Assembly: GCA_026874595.1 (NCBI GenBank)
Contig: CM049311.1
Location: 12,863,676-12,927,675, forward strand
DNA from: Sipunculus nudus
Taxonomy: Eukaryota; Annelida; Sipuncula; Golfingiida; Sipunculidae
DNA: 64,000 bases
Direction: 5' to 3'
Shown here: one piece after another, positions 1 to 14,005 of the stretch
Position numbering within the stretch: the stretch's first letter is position 1
Layout of the letters: each line of letters starts with the position of its first letter
Program-made: the position numbers and the translations under genes
Notes under the pieces: model-generated
Told to the model about the DNA's origin: nothing
Seen by the model: the letters and a program-made list of their open reading frames with translations, nothing else
Databases searched by the model: none

Positions 1-700
1 GTGAGGTATGTTGCATATTAGCATGGATGTCTGCAGCCTAAATGTGTATGTAGGTTGTGCCACCTACCACAAATCCAGAAAGCTGTCCAAGTTGTATACA
101 TATGCAAAATTTTAGGCAGAAAAGTCAAACCACTACATGTATATGAGTGATTTTAGCCAACGGCAGACAAGCAGACAGAAGCTGTGCAAAAATGGTTGCA
201 GGTGGCCCCTCCAGTTTTGTTTATGATAAAGACCTATGTGATATCTATACACATGCAAAATTTTGGCCCAATCGGTCAAACGGTTCCTGAGATATGAGCT
301 TGGATGTGATCAGCTTGAATGTGAATGTAGGTGGTGCCATCTGTCATAAAATCAAAAAGCTATCCTGGATGTATATGCATGCCGAATTTCAGGTGAATTA
401 GTCAATTCACTGCAGAGATATGAGTGATTTTAACCCAAGGCAGATGAACAGATGGACACTGTGCAAACATGGTTACAGGTGGCGCCACCATTTTTGTGTA
501 TGTTATAAAGCAATCCAAGGGCTACATTTGTATAAATTTTATTTCCTGATTGGTCAATCGGTTCCCGAGATATGAGGGTTTATGTGTGGAAACAGACGCA
601 CAAATGGACGCTGGATAGAGGGGAAAGGTCAGAGGTCACCACAAATTGGTTAGGCACTAGTTCACATGTGACTAGATAATTGGTGTAAGTTTCGGAAAAA
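1..700. repeat. ~275-bp tandem repeat, left block
   Basis: No gene is seen here. The block matches the right-hand block at 12,689-13,900: it shares GTTGCATATTAGCATGGATG near its start, the CGGTTCCCGAGATATGAG segment and the closing segment with GTGTGGAAACAGACGCACAAATGG. Several GGTGG...CCACC dyads recur. It continues beyond the left edge of the window. Its matched partner on the other side of the satellite suggests both belong to one large repetitive structure. Confidence 0.8.
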
Positions 701-812
701 TCGGTCCATTTTTCTCAGAGGAGCTCTCTGGAAACAAACGTGGCAGCTGCGGAGGAACCCGGTCAAAAACATAGTATCTGCAAAACTTCGTTTTGGAGGA
801 TACAAAAATACA

Positions 813-3800
813 GGTGGCTCCACCAATCTGCAGAAACTAATAAAAACACTTAATGGTCATATTCCATGCAAAGAATCATGGTGATCTCCGCATAAGTTGT
901 TCAGATACTTCAGCTTTTGTATCAAATTGTCCATTATTCTGAGGGATACTTCAGAGTCCTATAGCTTGAAGGATATGGGTAACAGAGACCTAATTTCAAG
1001 TTTCCACAGGCACTCGTCATGGGCCTCCTTGCATGACAAAAATGAAGTTTCTAGGTCCAGTTGTTGCAATTTGTACCCTGTTGACAGATAACCACATCTT
1101 TAAAGGTCTCAAAAAAAGAGAAAAAAAATTCGTAAAAAATTGAAAAAAATAGAGTTGGCGCACCCAGTCTGCAGAAACTGATGGAACAGCTCATGATCAA
1201 TATGTATGCCGAAAATCATGCCCATCAGTGTTGTAGTTATTGAGATATTGAAGATTTTGTATGAAATTTTTGACTACTCTGGGGGGTACTTTGGGGCCCC
1301 ATAGCTTGAAGGATATGAGTAACAGAGACCTAATTTCTTTCTTTCCATGGAGACTTTTCATAGGTCTCTCAGTGTATCGAGAATGAAAATTCTAGGTCCA
1401 GTCGTTACGATTTTTGCCTTGTTAACAGATGTTCACATTTTGAAAGGTCTCAAAAATAGAGAAAAAAATTCATAAAAAAATCCAACCATACAGATGGCGC
1501 CACCAGTCTGCAGGAAGTGATGACACATCTCATGATCAATAGTTATGCCACAAATCATGACCATAAGTCAAGAAGTTAAGGAGATATTGAAGTTTTTGTA
1601 TGAAATTTTTTACTTTTCTTGGGGGTACTTTGGGGCCCCATAGCTCAAAGAATATGGGTAACAGAGACCTAATTTCTGGTTTACATGGAGACTTTTCATA
1701 GGTCTCTCAGTGTGTCAAGAATGAAGATTCTAGGTGCAGTCGTTACGATTTATGCTACGTTAACAGATGACAGCATCCTTAAAGGTCTCAAAAATAGAGG
1801 AAGAAATCGTTAAAAAATCAAACAATATAGGTGGCGCCACCAGTCTGCAGGAACTGATGGAACATCTCATGATCAATATGTATGCCGAAAATCATGACCA
1901 CCATTGATGTAGTTATTGAGATATTGAAGTTTTTGTATGAAATTTTTGACTACTCTGGGGGGGGTACTTTGGGGCCCCATAGCTCAAAGGATATGGGTAA
2001 CAGAGACCCCTATTTCTGGTTTCCAAGGAGATTTTTCATGGACCTTTCAGTGTGTCAAGAATTAAGATTCTAGGTCCAGTCTTTACGATTTTTGCCTTTT
2101 TAATAGATGTTCACATTTTGAAAGGTCTCAAAAATAGAGAAAAAAATTCATTAAAAAATCCAACCATACAGGTGGCGACACCAGTCTGCAGGAAGTGATG
2201 ACACATCTCATGATCAATAGTTATGCCACAAATCATGACCATCAGTCAAGAAGTTAATGAGATATTGAAGTTTTTGTATGAAATTTTTTACTTTTCTTGG
2301 GGGTACTTTGGGGCCCCATAGCTCAAAGAATATGAGTAACAGAGACCTAATTTCTGGTTTCCAAGGAGATTTTTCATGGACCTTTCAGTGTGTCAAGAAT
2401 TAAGATTCTAGGTCCAGTCTTTACGATTTTTGCCTTGTTAACAGATGTTCACATTTTGAAAGGTCTCAAAAATAGAGAAAAAAATTCATTAAAAAATCCA
2501 ACCATACAGGTGGCGCCACCAGTCTGCAGGAAGTGATGACACATCTCATGATCAATAGTTATGCCACAAATCATGACCATCAGTCAAGAAGTTAATGAGA
2601 TATTGAAGTTTTTGTATGAAATTTTTTACTTTTCTTGGGGGTACTTTGGGGCCCCATAGCTCAAAGAATATGAGTAACAGAGACCTAATTTCTGGTTTCC
2701 AAGGAGATTTTTCATGGACCTTTCAGTGTGTCAAGAATTAAGATTCTAGGTCCAGTCTTTACGATTTTTGCCTTGTTAACAGATGTTCACATTTTGAAAG
2801 GTCTCAAAAATAGAGAAAAAAATTCATAAAAAAATCCAACCATACAGGTGGCGCCACCAGTCTGCAGGAAGTGATGACACATCTCATGATCAATAGTTAT
2901 GCCACAAATCATGACCATCAGTCAAGAAGTTAATGAGATATTGAAGTTTTTGTATGAAATTTTTTACTTTTCTTGGGGGTACTTTGGGGCCCCATAGCTC
3001 AAAGAATATGGGTAACAGAGACCTAATTTCTGGTTTCCATGGAGACTTTTCATAGGTCTCTCAGTGTGTCACGAATGAAGATTCTAGGTGCAGTCGTTAC
3101 GATTTATGCAACGTTAACAGATGACAGCATCCTTAAAGGTCTCAAAAATAGAGGAAGATATCGTAAAAAAATCAAACAATATAGGTGGCGCCACCAGTCT
3201 GCAGGAACTGATGGAACATCTCATGATCAATATGTATGCCGAAAATCATGACCATCAGTGATGTAGTTATTGAGATATTGAAGTTTTTGTATGAAATTTT
3301 TGACTACTCTGGGGGGGGTACTTTGGGGCCCCATAGCTCAAAGGATATGGGTAACAGAGACCCCTATTTCTGGTTTCCAAGGAGATTTTTCATGGACCTT
3401 TCAGTGTGTCAAGAATTAAGATTCTAGGTCCAGTCTTTACGATTTTTGCCTTTTTAATAGATGTTCACATTTTGAAAGGTCTCAAAAATAGAGAAAAAAA
3501 TTCATTAAAAAATCCAACCATACAGGTGGCGACACCAGTCTGCAGGAAGTGATGACACATCTCATGATCAATAGTTATGCCACAAATCATGACCATCAGT
3601 CAAGAAGTTAATGAGATATTGAAGTTTTTGTATGAAATTTTTTACTTTTCTTGGGGGTACTTTGGGGCCCCATAGCTCAAAGAATATGAGTAACAGAGAC
3701 CTAATTTCTGGTTTCCAAGGAGATTTTTCATGGACCTTTCAGTGTGTCAAGAATTAAGATTCTAGGTCCAGTCTTTACGATTTTTGCCTTGTTAACAGAT

Positions 3801-6800
3801 GTTCACATTTTGAAAGGTCTCAAAAATAGAGAAAAAAATTCATTAAAAAATCCAACCATACAGGTGGCGCCACCAGTCTGCAGGAAGTGATGACACATCT
3901 CATGATCAATAGTTATGCCACAAATCATGACCATCAGTCAAGAAGTTAATGAGATATTGAAGTTTTTGTATGAAATTTTTTACTTTTCTTGGGGGTACTT
4001 TGGGGCCCCATAGCTCAAAGAATATGGGTAACAGAGACCTAATTTCTGGTTTCCATGGACACTTTTCATAGGTCTCTCAGTGTGTCACGAATGAAGATTC
4101 TAGGTGCAGTCGTTACGATTTATGCAACGTTAACAGATGACAGCATCCTTAAAGGTCTCAAAAATAGAGGAAGAAATCGTAAAAAAATCAAACAATATAG
4201 GTGGCGCCACCAGTCTGCAGGAACTGATGGAACATCTCATGATCAATATGTATGCCGAAAATCATGACCATCATTGGTGTAGTTATTGAGATATTGAAGT
4301 TTTTGTATGAAATTTTTGACTACTCTAGGGGGGGGGTACTTTGGGGCCCCATAGCTCGAAGGATATGAGTAACAGAGACCCCTATTTCTGGTTTCCAAGG
4401 AGATTTTTCATGGACCTTTCAGTGTGTCAAGAATTAAGATTCTAGGTCCAGTCTTTACGATTTTTGCCTTGTTAACAGATGTTCACATTTTGAAAGGTCT
4501 CAAAAATAGAGAAAAAAATTCATAAAAAAATCCAACCATACAGGTGGCGCCACCAGTCTGCAGGAAGTGATGACACATCTCATGATCAATAGTTATGCCA
4601 CAAATCATGACCATCAGTCAAGAAGTTAATGAGATATTGAAGTTTTTGTATGAAATTTTTTACTTTTCTTGGGGGTACTTTGGGGCCCCATAGCTCAAAG
4701 AATATGGGTAACAGAGACCTAATTTCTGGTTTCCATGGAGACTTTTCATAGGTCTCTCAGTGTGTCACGAATGAAGATTCTAGGTGCAGTCGTTACGATT
4801 TATGCAACGTTAACAGATGACAGCATCCTTAAAGGTCTCAAAAATAGAGGAAGATATCGTAAAAAAATCAAACAATATAGGTGGCGCCACCAGTCTGCAG
4901 GAACTGATGGAACATCTCATGATCAATATGTATGCCGAAAATCATGACCATCAGTGATGTAGTTATTGAGATATTGAAGTTTTTGTATGAAATTTTTTAC
5001 TACTCTGGGGGGGTACTTTGGGGCCCCATAGCTCAAAGGATATGGGTAACAGAGACCCCTATTTCTGGTTTCCAAGGAGATTTTTCATGGACCTTTCAGT
5101 GTGTCAAGAATTAAGATTCTAGGTCCAGTCTTTACGATTTTTGCCTTTTTAATAGATGTTCACATTTTGAAAGGTCTCAAAAATAGAGAAAAAAATTCAT
5201 TAAAAAATCCAACCATACAGGTGGCGACACCAGTCTGCAGGAAGTGATGACACATCTCATGATCAATAGTTATGCCACAAATCATGACCATCAGTCAAGA
5301 AGTTAATGAGATATTGAAGTTTTTGTATGAAATTTTTTACTTTTCTTGGGGGTACTTTGGGGCCCCATAGCTCAAAGAATATGAGTAACAGAGACCTAAT
5401 TTCTGGTTTCCAAGGAGATTTTTCATGGACCTTTCAGTGTGTCAAGAATTAAGATTCTAGGTCCAGTCTTTACGATTTTTGCCTTGTTAACAGATGTTCA
5501 CATTTTGAAAGGTCTCAAAAATAGAGAAAAAAATTCATTAAAAAATCCAACCATACAGGTGGCGCCACCAGTCTGCAGGAAGTGATGACACATCTCATGA
5601 TCAATAGTTATGCCACAAATCATGACCATCAGTCAAGAAGTTAATGAGATATTGAAGTTTTTGTATGAAATTTTTTACTTTTCTTGGGGGTACTTTGGGG
5701 CCCCATAGCTCAAAGAATATGGGTAACAGAGACCTAATTTCTGGTTTCCATGGACACTTTTCATAGGTCTCTCAGTGTGTCACGAATGAAGATTCTAGGT
5801 GCAGTCGTTACGATTTATGCAACGTTAACAGATGACAGCATCCTTAAAGGTCTCAAAAATAGAGGAAGAAATCGTAAAAAAATCAAACAATATAGGTGGC
5901 GCCACCAGTCTGCAGGAACTGATGGAACATCTCATGATCAATATGTATGCCGAAAATCATGACCATCATTGGTGTAGTTATTGAGATATTGAAGTTTTTG
6001 TATGAAATTTTTGACTACTCTAGGGGGGGGGTACTTTGGGGCCCCATAGCTCGAAGGATATGGGTAACAGAGACCCCTATTTCTGGTTTCCAAGGAGATT
6101 TTTCATGGACCTTTCAGTGTGTCAAGAATTAAGATTCTAGGTCCAGTCTTTACGATTTTTGCCTTGTTAACAGATGTTCACATTTTGAAAGGTCTCAAAA
6201 ATAGAGAAAAAAATTCATAAAAAAATCCAACCATACAGGTGGCGCCACCAGTCTGCAGGAAGTGATGACACATCTCATGATCAATAGTTATGCCACAAAT
6301 CATGACCATCAGTCAAGAAGTTAATGAGATATTGAAGTTTTTGTATGAAATTTTTTACTTTTCTTGGGGGTACTTTGGGGCCCCATAGCTCAAAGAATAT
6401 GGGTAACAGAGACCTAATTTCTGGTTTCCATGGAGACTTTTCATAGGTCTCTCAGTGTGTCACGAATGAAGATTCTAGGTGCAGTCGTTACGATTTATGC
6501 AACGTTAACAGATGACAGCATCCTTAAAGGTCTCAAAAATAGAGGAAGAAATCGTAAAAAAATCAAACAATATAGGTGGCGCCACCAGTCTGCAGGAACT
6601 GATGGAACATCTCATGATCAATATGTATGCCGAAAATCATGACCATCAGTGATGTAGTTATTGAGATATTGAAGTTTTTGTATGAAATTTTTGACTACTC
6701 TGGGGGGGTACTTTGGGGCCCCATAGCTCAAAGGATATGGGTAACAGAGACCCCTATTTCTGGTTTCCAAGGAGATTTTTCATGGACCTTTCAGTGTGTC

Positions 6801-9800
6801 AAGAATTAAGATTCTAGGTCCAGTCTTTACGATTTTTGCCTTTTTAATAGATGTTCACATTTTGAAAGGTCTCAAAAATAGAGAAAAAAATTCATTAAAA
6901 AATCCAACCATACAGGTGGCGACACCAGTCTGCAGGAAGTGATGACACATCTCATGATCAATAGTTATGCCACAAATCATGACCATCAGTCAAGATGTTA
7001 ATGAGATATTGAAGTTTTTGTATGAAATTTTTTACTTTTCTTGGGGGTACTTTGGGGCCCCATAGCTCAAAGAATATGAGTAACAGAGACCTAATTTCTG
7101 GTTTCCAAGGAGATTTTTCATGGACCTTTCAGTGTGTCAAGAATTAAGATTCTAGGTCCAGTCTTTACGATTTTTGCCTTGTTAACAGATGTTCACATTT
7201 TGAAAGGTCTCAAAAATAGAGAAAAAAATTCATTAAAAAATCCAACCATACAGGTGGCGCCACCAGTCTGCAGGAAGTGATGACACATCTCATGATCAAT
7301 AGTTATGCCACAAATCATGACCATCAGTCAAGAAGTTAATGAGATATTGAAGTTTTTGTATGAAATTTTTTACTTTTCTTGGGGGTACTTTGGGGCCCCA
7401 TAGCTCAAAGAATATGAGTAACAGAGACCTAATTTCTGGTTTCCAAGGAGATTTTTCATGGACCTTTCAGTGTGTCAAGAATTAAGATTCTAGGTCCAGT
7501 CTTTACGATTTTTGCCTTGTTAACAGATGTTCACATTTTGAAAGGTCTCAAAAATAGAGAAAAAAATTCATTAAAAAATCCAACCATACAGGTGGCGCCA
7601 CCAGTCTGCAGGAAGTGATGACACATCTCATGATCAATAGTTATGCCACAAATCATGACCATCAGTCAAGAAGTTAATGAGATATTGAAGTTTTTGTATG
7701 AAATTTTTTACTTTTCTTGGGGGTACTTTGGGGCCCCATAGCTCAAAGAATATGGGTAACAGAGACCTAATTTCTGGTTTCCATGGACACTTTTCATAGG
7801 TCTCTCAGTGTGTCACGAATGAAGATTCTAGGTGCAGTCGTTACGATTTATGCAACGTTAACAGATGACAGCATCCTTAAAGGTCTCAAAAATAGAGGAA
7901 GAAATCGTAAAAAAATCAAACAATATAGGTGGCGCCACCAGTCTGCAGGAACTGATGGAACATCTCATGATCAATATGTATGCCGAAAATCATGACCATC
8001 ATTGGTGTAGTTATTGAGATATTGAAGTTTTTGTATGAAATTTTTGACTACTCTAGGGGGGGGGTACTTTGGGGCCCCATAGCTCGAAGGATATGGGTAA
8101 CAGAGACCCCTATTTCTGGTTTCCAAGGAGATTTTTCATGGACCTTTCAGTGTGTCAAGAATTAAGATTCTAGGTCCAGTCTTTACGATTTTTGCCTTGT
8201 TAACAGATGTTCACATTTTGAAAGGTCTCAAAAATAGAGAAAAAAATTCATAAAAAAATCCAACCATACAGGTGGCGCCACCAGTCTGCAGGAAGTGATG
8301 ACACATCTCATGATCAATAGTTATGCCACAAATCATGACCATCAGTCAAGAAGTTAATGAGATATTGAAGTTTTTGTATGAAATTTTTTACTTTTCTTGG
8401 GGGTACTTTGGGGCCCCATAGCTCAAAGAATATGGGTAACAGAGACCTAATTTCTGGTTTCCATGGAGACTTTTCATAGGTCTCTCAGTGTGTCACGAAT
8501 GAAGATTCTAGGTGCAGTCGTTACGATTTATGCAACGTTAACAGATGACAGCATCCTTAAAGGTCTCAAAAATAGAGGAAGAAATCGTAAAAAAATCAAA
8601 CAATATAGGTGGCGCCACCAGTCTGCAGGAACTGATGGAACATCTCATGATCAATATGTATGCCGAAAATCATGACCATCAGTGATGTAGTTATTGAGAT
8701 ATTGAAGTTTTTGTATGAAATTTTTGACTACTCTGGGGGGGTACTTTGGGGCCCCATAGCTCAAAGGATATGGGTAACAGAGACCCCTATTTCTGGTTTC
8801 CAAGGAGATTTTTCATGGACCTTTCAGTGTGTCAAGAATTAAGATTCTAGGTCCAGTCTTTACGATTTTTGCCTTTTTAATAGATGTTCACATTTTGAAA
8901 GGTCTCAAAAATAGAGAAAAAAATTCATTAAAAAATCCAACCATACAGGTGGCGACACCAGTCTGCAGGAAGTGATGACACATCTCATGATCAATAGTTA
9001 TGCCACAAATCATGACCATCAGTCAAGATGTTAATGAGATATTGAAGTTTTTGTATGAAATTTTTTACTTTTCTTGGGGGTACTTTGGGGCCCCATAGCT
9101 CAAAGAATATGAGTAACAGAGACCTAATTTCTGGTTTCCAAGGAGATTTTTCATGGACCTTTCAGTGTGTCAAGAATTAAGATTCTAGGTCCAGTCTTTA
9201 CGATTTTTGCCTTGTTAACAGATGTTCACATTTTGAAAGGTCTCAAAAATAGAGAAAAAAATTCATTAAAAAATCCAACCATACAGGTGGCGCCACCAGT
9301 CTGCAGGAAGTGATGACACATCTCATGATCAATAGTTATGCCACAAATCATGACCATCAGTCAAGAAGTTAATGAGATATTGAAGTTTTTGTATGAAATT
9401 TTTTACTTTTCTTGGGGGTACTTTGGGGCCCCATAGCTCAAAGAATATGGGTAACAGAGACCTAATTTCTGGTTTCCATGGACACTTTTCATAGGTCTCT
9501 CAGTGTGTCACGAATGAAGATTCTAGGTGCAGTCGTTACGATTTATGCAACGTTAACAGATGACAGCATCCTTAAAGGTCTCAAAAATAGAGGAAGAAAT
9601 CGTAAAAAAATCAAACAATATAGGTGGCGCCACCAGTCTGCAGGAACTGATGGAACATCTCATGATCAATATGTATGCCGAAAATCATGACCATCATTGG
9701 TGTAGTTATTGAGATATTGAAGTTTTTGTATGAAATTTTTGACTACTCTAGGGGGGGGGGGTACTTTGGGGCCCCATAGCTCGAAGGATATGGGTAACAG

Positions 9801-12250
9801 AGACCCCTATTTCTGGTTTCCAAGGAGATTTTTCATGGACCTTTCAGTGTGTCAAGAATTAAGATTCTAGGTCCAGTCTTTACGATTTTTGCCTTGTTAA
9901 CAGATGTTCACATTTTGAAAGGTCTCAAAAATAGAGAAAAAAATTCATAAAAAAATCCAACCATACAGGTGGCGCCACCAGTCTGCAGGAAGTGATGACA
10001 CATCTCATGATCAATAGTTATGCCACAAATCATGACCATCAGTCAAGAAGTTAATGAGATATTGAAGTTTTTGTATGAAATTTTTTACTTTTCTTGGGGG
10101 TACTTTGGGGCCCCATAGCTCAAAGAATATGGGTAACAGAGACCTAATTTCTGGTTTCCATGGAGACTTTTCATAGGTCTCTCAGTGTGTCACGAATGAA
10201 GATTCTAGGTGCAGTCGTTACGATTTATGCAACGTTAACAGATGACAGCATCCTTAAAGGTCTCAAAAATAGAGGAAGAAATCGTAAAAAAATCAAACAA
10301 TATAGGTGGCGCCACCAGTCTGCAGGAACTGATGGAACATCTCATGATCAATATGTATGCCGAAAATCATGACCATCAGTGATGTAGTTATTGAGATATT
10401 GAAGTTTTTGTATGAAATTTTTGACTACTCTGGGGGGGGGGGTACTTTGGGGCCCCATAGCTCGAAGGATATGGGCAACAGAGACCCCTATTTCTGGTTT
10501 CCAAGGAGATTTTTCATGGACCTTTCAGTGTGTCAAGAATTAAGATTCTAGGTCCAGTCTTTACGATTTTTGCCTTGTTAACAGATGTTCACATTTTGAA
10601 AGGTCTCAAAAATAGAGAAAAAAATTCATAAAAAAAATCCAACCATACAGGTGGCGCCAACAGTCTGCAGGAAGTGATGACACATCTCATGATCAATAGT
10701 TATGCCACAAATCATGACCATCAGTCAAGAAGTTAAAGAGATATTGAAGTTTTTGTATGAAATTTTTTACTTTTCTTGGGGGTACTTTGGGGCCCCATAG
10801 CTCGAAGGATATGGGTAACAAAGACCCCTATTTCTGGTTTCCAAGGAGATTTTTCAAGGACCTTTCAGTGTGTCAAGAATTAAGATTCTAGGTCCAGTCT
10901 TTACGATTTTTGCCTTTTTAATAGATGTTCACATTTTGAAAGGTCTCAAAAATAGAGAAAAAAATTCATTAAAAAATCCAACCATACAGGTGGCGACACC
11001 AGTCTGCAGGAAGTGATGACACATCTCATGATCAATAGTTATGCCACAAATCATGACCATCAGTCAAGAAGTTAATGAGATATTGAAGTTTTTGTATGAA
11101 ATTTTTTACTTTTCTTGGGGGTACTTTGGGGCCTCATAGCTCAAAGAATATGAGTAACAGAGACCTAATTTCTGGTTTCCAAGGAGATTTTTCATGGACC
11201 TTTCAGTGTGTCAAGAATTAAGATTCTAGGTCCAGTCTTTACGATTTTTGCCTTGTTAACAGATGTTCACATTTTGAAAGGTCTCAAAAATAGAGAAAAA
11301 AATTCATAAACAAATCCAACCATACAGGTGGCGCCAACAGTCTGCAGGAAGTGATGACACATCTCATGATCAATAGTTATGCCACAAATCATGACCATCA
11401 GTCAAGAAGTTAATGAGATATTGAAGTTTTTGTATGAAATTTTTTACTTTTCTTGGGGGTACTTTGGGGCCCCATAGCTCAAAGAATATGAGTAACAGAG
11501 ACCTAATTTCTGGTTTCCATGGAGACTTTTCATAGTTCTCTCAGTGTGTCAAGAATGAAGATTCTAGGTCAAGTCGTTACGATTTGTGCCACGTTAACAG
11601 ATGACAGCATCCATAAAGGTCTCAAAAATAGAGGAAAAAAATTGTGAAAAATCGAACAATACAGGTGGCGCCACCAGTCTGCAGGAACTGATGGAACATC
11701 TCATAATCAATATGTATGCCAAAAATCATGACCATCAGTGATGTAGTTATTGAGATATTGAAGTTTTTGTATGAAATTTTTGACTACTCTGGGGGGGTAC
11801 TTTGGGGCCCCATAGCTCGAAGGATATGGTTAACAGAGACCTAATTTCTGGTTTCCAAGTATATTTTTCATGGACCTCTCAGTGTGTTGATAATGAAGAT
11901 TCTAGGTCCAGTTGTTACGATTTGTGCCTTGTTAACAGATGTTCACATTTTTAAACGTATCAAAAATAGAGAAAAATATTTGTAAAAAATCGAAAAATAC
12001 AGGTGGCGCCACCAGTCCTCAGGAACTGATGGAACATCTCATGATCAATATGTATGCCAAATATCATGACCATCAGTCAAGTAGTTAATGAGATATTGAA
12101 GTTTTTGTATGAAATTTTTTACTTTTCTGGGGGGTACTTTGGGTCCCCATAGCTCGAAGGATATGGGTAACAGAGACCTAATTTCTGGTTTCCAAGGAGA
12201 TTTTTCATTGACCTCTCAGAATGTAAAGTTACAAGATTCTAAGTCCAGCG
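813..12250. repeat. 339-bp satellite array, 34 monomers
   Basis: Anchoring on the GGTGGCG...CAGTCTGCAG segment, I count 34 monomers starting at 813, about 1154, 1493, 1830, 2172, 2509, 2847, 3184 and so on to 12,002. The mean period is 339 bp. Three monomer classes are visible: 'a' (CAGGAACTGATGG), 'g' (GGTGGCGACACC, dyad broken) and 'c' (CAGGAAGTGATGAC). The central monomers are nearly identical. Those at both edges (before about 1,830 and after about 11,660) are more divergent, as expected for satellites homogenised by unequal exchange. Short open frames of 60-70 codons recur only because the monomers are copies of each other; they show no sign of coding. Confidence 0.97.
3184..10304. repeat. 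Higher-order repeat domain in satellite
   Basis: Monomer classes repeat in the order a-g-c-a-c. Blocks start at 3184, 4880, 6575 and 8608, with the next 'a' monomer at 10,305. The block lengths are 1696, 1695, 2033 and 1697 bp, that is 5, 5, 6 and 5 monomers. The six-monomer block carries one extra 'c' monomer (a-g-c-c-a-c). Blocks are nearly identical, differing mainly in the length of a G run, so block amplification is recent relative to monomer divergence. Confidence 0.92.
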
Positions 12251-12371
12251 GTTACGATTTGTGCCAGGTTAACGGACAGACGGACAGACAGACAGACGGA
12301 CGGACAGACGGACGGACGACGGACAAAGAGTGATCGCTGTAGCTCAGCTTGACTGAAAGTCAGCTGAGCTA
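12250..12371 (+). mobile_element. (ACGG)n tract and hairpin terminus of satellite-bearing element
   Basis: The last satellite-like sequence runs directly into an ACGG/ACAG-type microsatellite (about 12,270-12,320). This is followed by a hairpin at 12,340-12,371 with TAGCTCAGC on one arm and GCTGAGCTA on the other, then A-rich DNA. The same terminus ends the elements at 17,156, 40,654, 46,617 and 63,287. This suggests the satellite is the expanded internal array of an element of this family. The organisation (tandem core, ACGG tract, short hairpin end) resembles that described for bivalve pearl/Helitron-like non-autonomous elements. The family assignment is inference. Confidence 0.75.
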
Positions 12372-12688
12372 AAAACCTTAAAAAAGGGGGGTCCAGGCCG
12401 CAAAATTTTGTCTGTAATCCTTAACAAGGCCTACAGGCCTAATGCGAACCTGTGCAAAGTTTGGGAGTATGAATGGAGGTTTTTTTTTTTAAATTTAATA
12501 TTGATCCTTTAAAGTCCTGCATATCTACCTTAGTCATTATGATTTGAGCAAAATGGACATTTCGGACCTGCAAGTTTCAGACTAGGACATTTTAAAACTA
12601 GAATATGGGTAGTCGACAAGCGACTGTGTGTATCCGCAGAGTGGGACAGGTGACATGAGGCATGGATTAAGTGGCAAGGGGAATAGAG
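12372..12688. other. Spacer, no gene seen
   Basis: There is no credible reading frame. The stretch holds a T11-type run near 12,480 and unique-looking DNA between the satellite's hairpin end and the right block of the 275-bp repeat. Confidence 0.6.
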
Positions 12689-13900
12689 TGAGGTGTGTTG
12701 CATATTAGCATGGATGTCTGCAGCTTAAACGTGAATGTAGGTGGTGCCACCTGTCATAAAATCGAGAAAATTGTCCAGGATGTATAAACCTGCAAAATTC
12801 AGGTGGATAAGTCAAACCACTGCTGAGATATGAGTGATTTTATCCCAAGGCAGATAAACAGATGGACGTTGTGCATAAGTGGATGCAGGTGGCGCCTCCA
12901 GTTTGCTTATGATGAAGAGCTATGTGAGATCTATACACAAGCAAAATTTTGGCCCAATCGGTCAAACGGTTCCCGAGATATGAGCTTGGATGTCTGCAGA
13001 GTAAACCTGAATGTAGGTGGATCCACCTGTCATTAAATCGAGAAAGCTGCCCAGGGTGTATAAACGTGCAAAATTTCAGGAAGATAAGTCAAACCACTGC
13101 TGAGATATGAGTTATTTTATCCCAAGGCAGATGAACAGATGGACGCTGTGCATGAATGGTTGCAGGTGGCGCCACCAGTTTTGCCTACGATGAAGAGCTA
13201 TGCGAGATCTACACACATGCATAATTTTGGCCCAATCGGTCAAACGGTTCCCGAGATATGAGCTTGGATGTCTACAGAGTAAACATGAATGTAGGTGGCG
13301 CCACCTGTCATAAAATCGAGAAAGCTGTCCAGGATGTATAAACCTGCAAAATTTCAGGTGGATAAGTCAAACCACTGCTGAGATGTGATTTTATCCCAAG
13401 GCAGATGAATAGATGGACGCTGTGCATAAGTGGTTGCAATTGTTGCCACAAGTTTTGCCTATGATAAGCTGTGTGAGTTCTATACACATGCAAAATTTTG
13501 GCCCAATCGGTCAAACGGTTCCCAAGATATGAGCCTGGATGTCTGCAGAGTAAACCTGAATGTAGGTGGCGCCACCTGTCATAAAATCGAGAAACCTGTC
13601 CAGGATGTATAAACCTGCAAAATTTCAGGTGGATAAGTCAAACCACAGCTGAGATATCGGTGATTTTATCCCAAGGCAGATGAACAGATGGACGCTGTGC
13701 AAAAATGGTTGCAGGTGGCGCCACCATTTTTAGTGTATGTTATAAAGCTATCAAAGGGCTACATATGTGCAAAATGTTTAGCCTGATCAGTTTAACGGTT
13801 CCCGAGATATGCAGGTTTATGTGTGGAAACAGACGCACAAATGGACACTGGGCAGGGAGGAAAGGTCAGAGGTCAACCAAAAATGAGGTCGCAGCAGTTC
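12689..13900. repeat. ~275-bp tandem repeat, right block
   Basis: Anchors of the form GTAGGTGG.GCCACCTGTCAT (one is GTAGGTGGATCCACC) recur at 12,740, 13,016, 13,294 and 13,565, giving periods of 271-278 bp. Each unit contains two half-units, each with its own GGTGGNGCCNCC-type dyad and a ...GAGATATGAG segment. The block starts with sequence matching window position 1 and ends (13,785-13,880) with sequence matching 540-650. The satellite is therefore bracketed by related blocks in the same orientation. Confidence 0.9.
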
Positions 13901-14005
13901 ACATGAGACCTGATGATAAACCTGATTCGCTTAAAATGCAAACCAAGTTTTTTCAAACAGTTGAAAGATATAGTTCCAATAATCTGGGAATTCTGCATCT
14001 AAACA

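Noticed and set aside
1882-10551. Repeated 60-70 codon open frames on the + strand
   Set aside because: They recur exactly with the satellite monomer, appear only in the class that happens to lack stops and have no start context or homology.
813-12250. CRISPR-like regular repeats
   Set aside because: The monomers are adjacent with no spacers, the period is 339 bp and the genome is eukaryotic.
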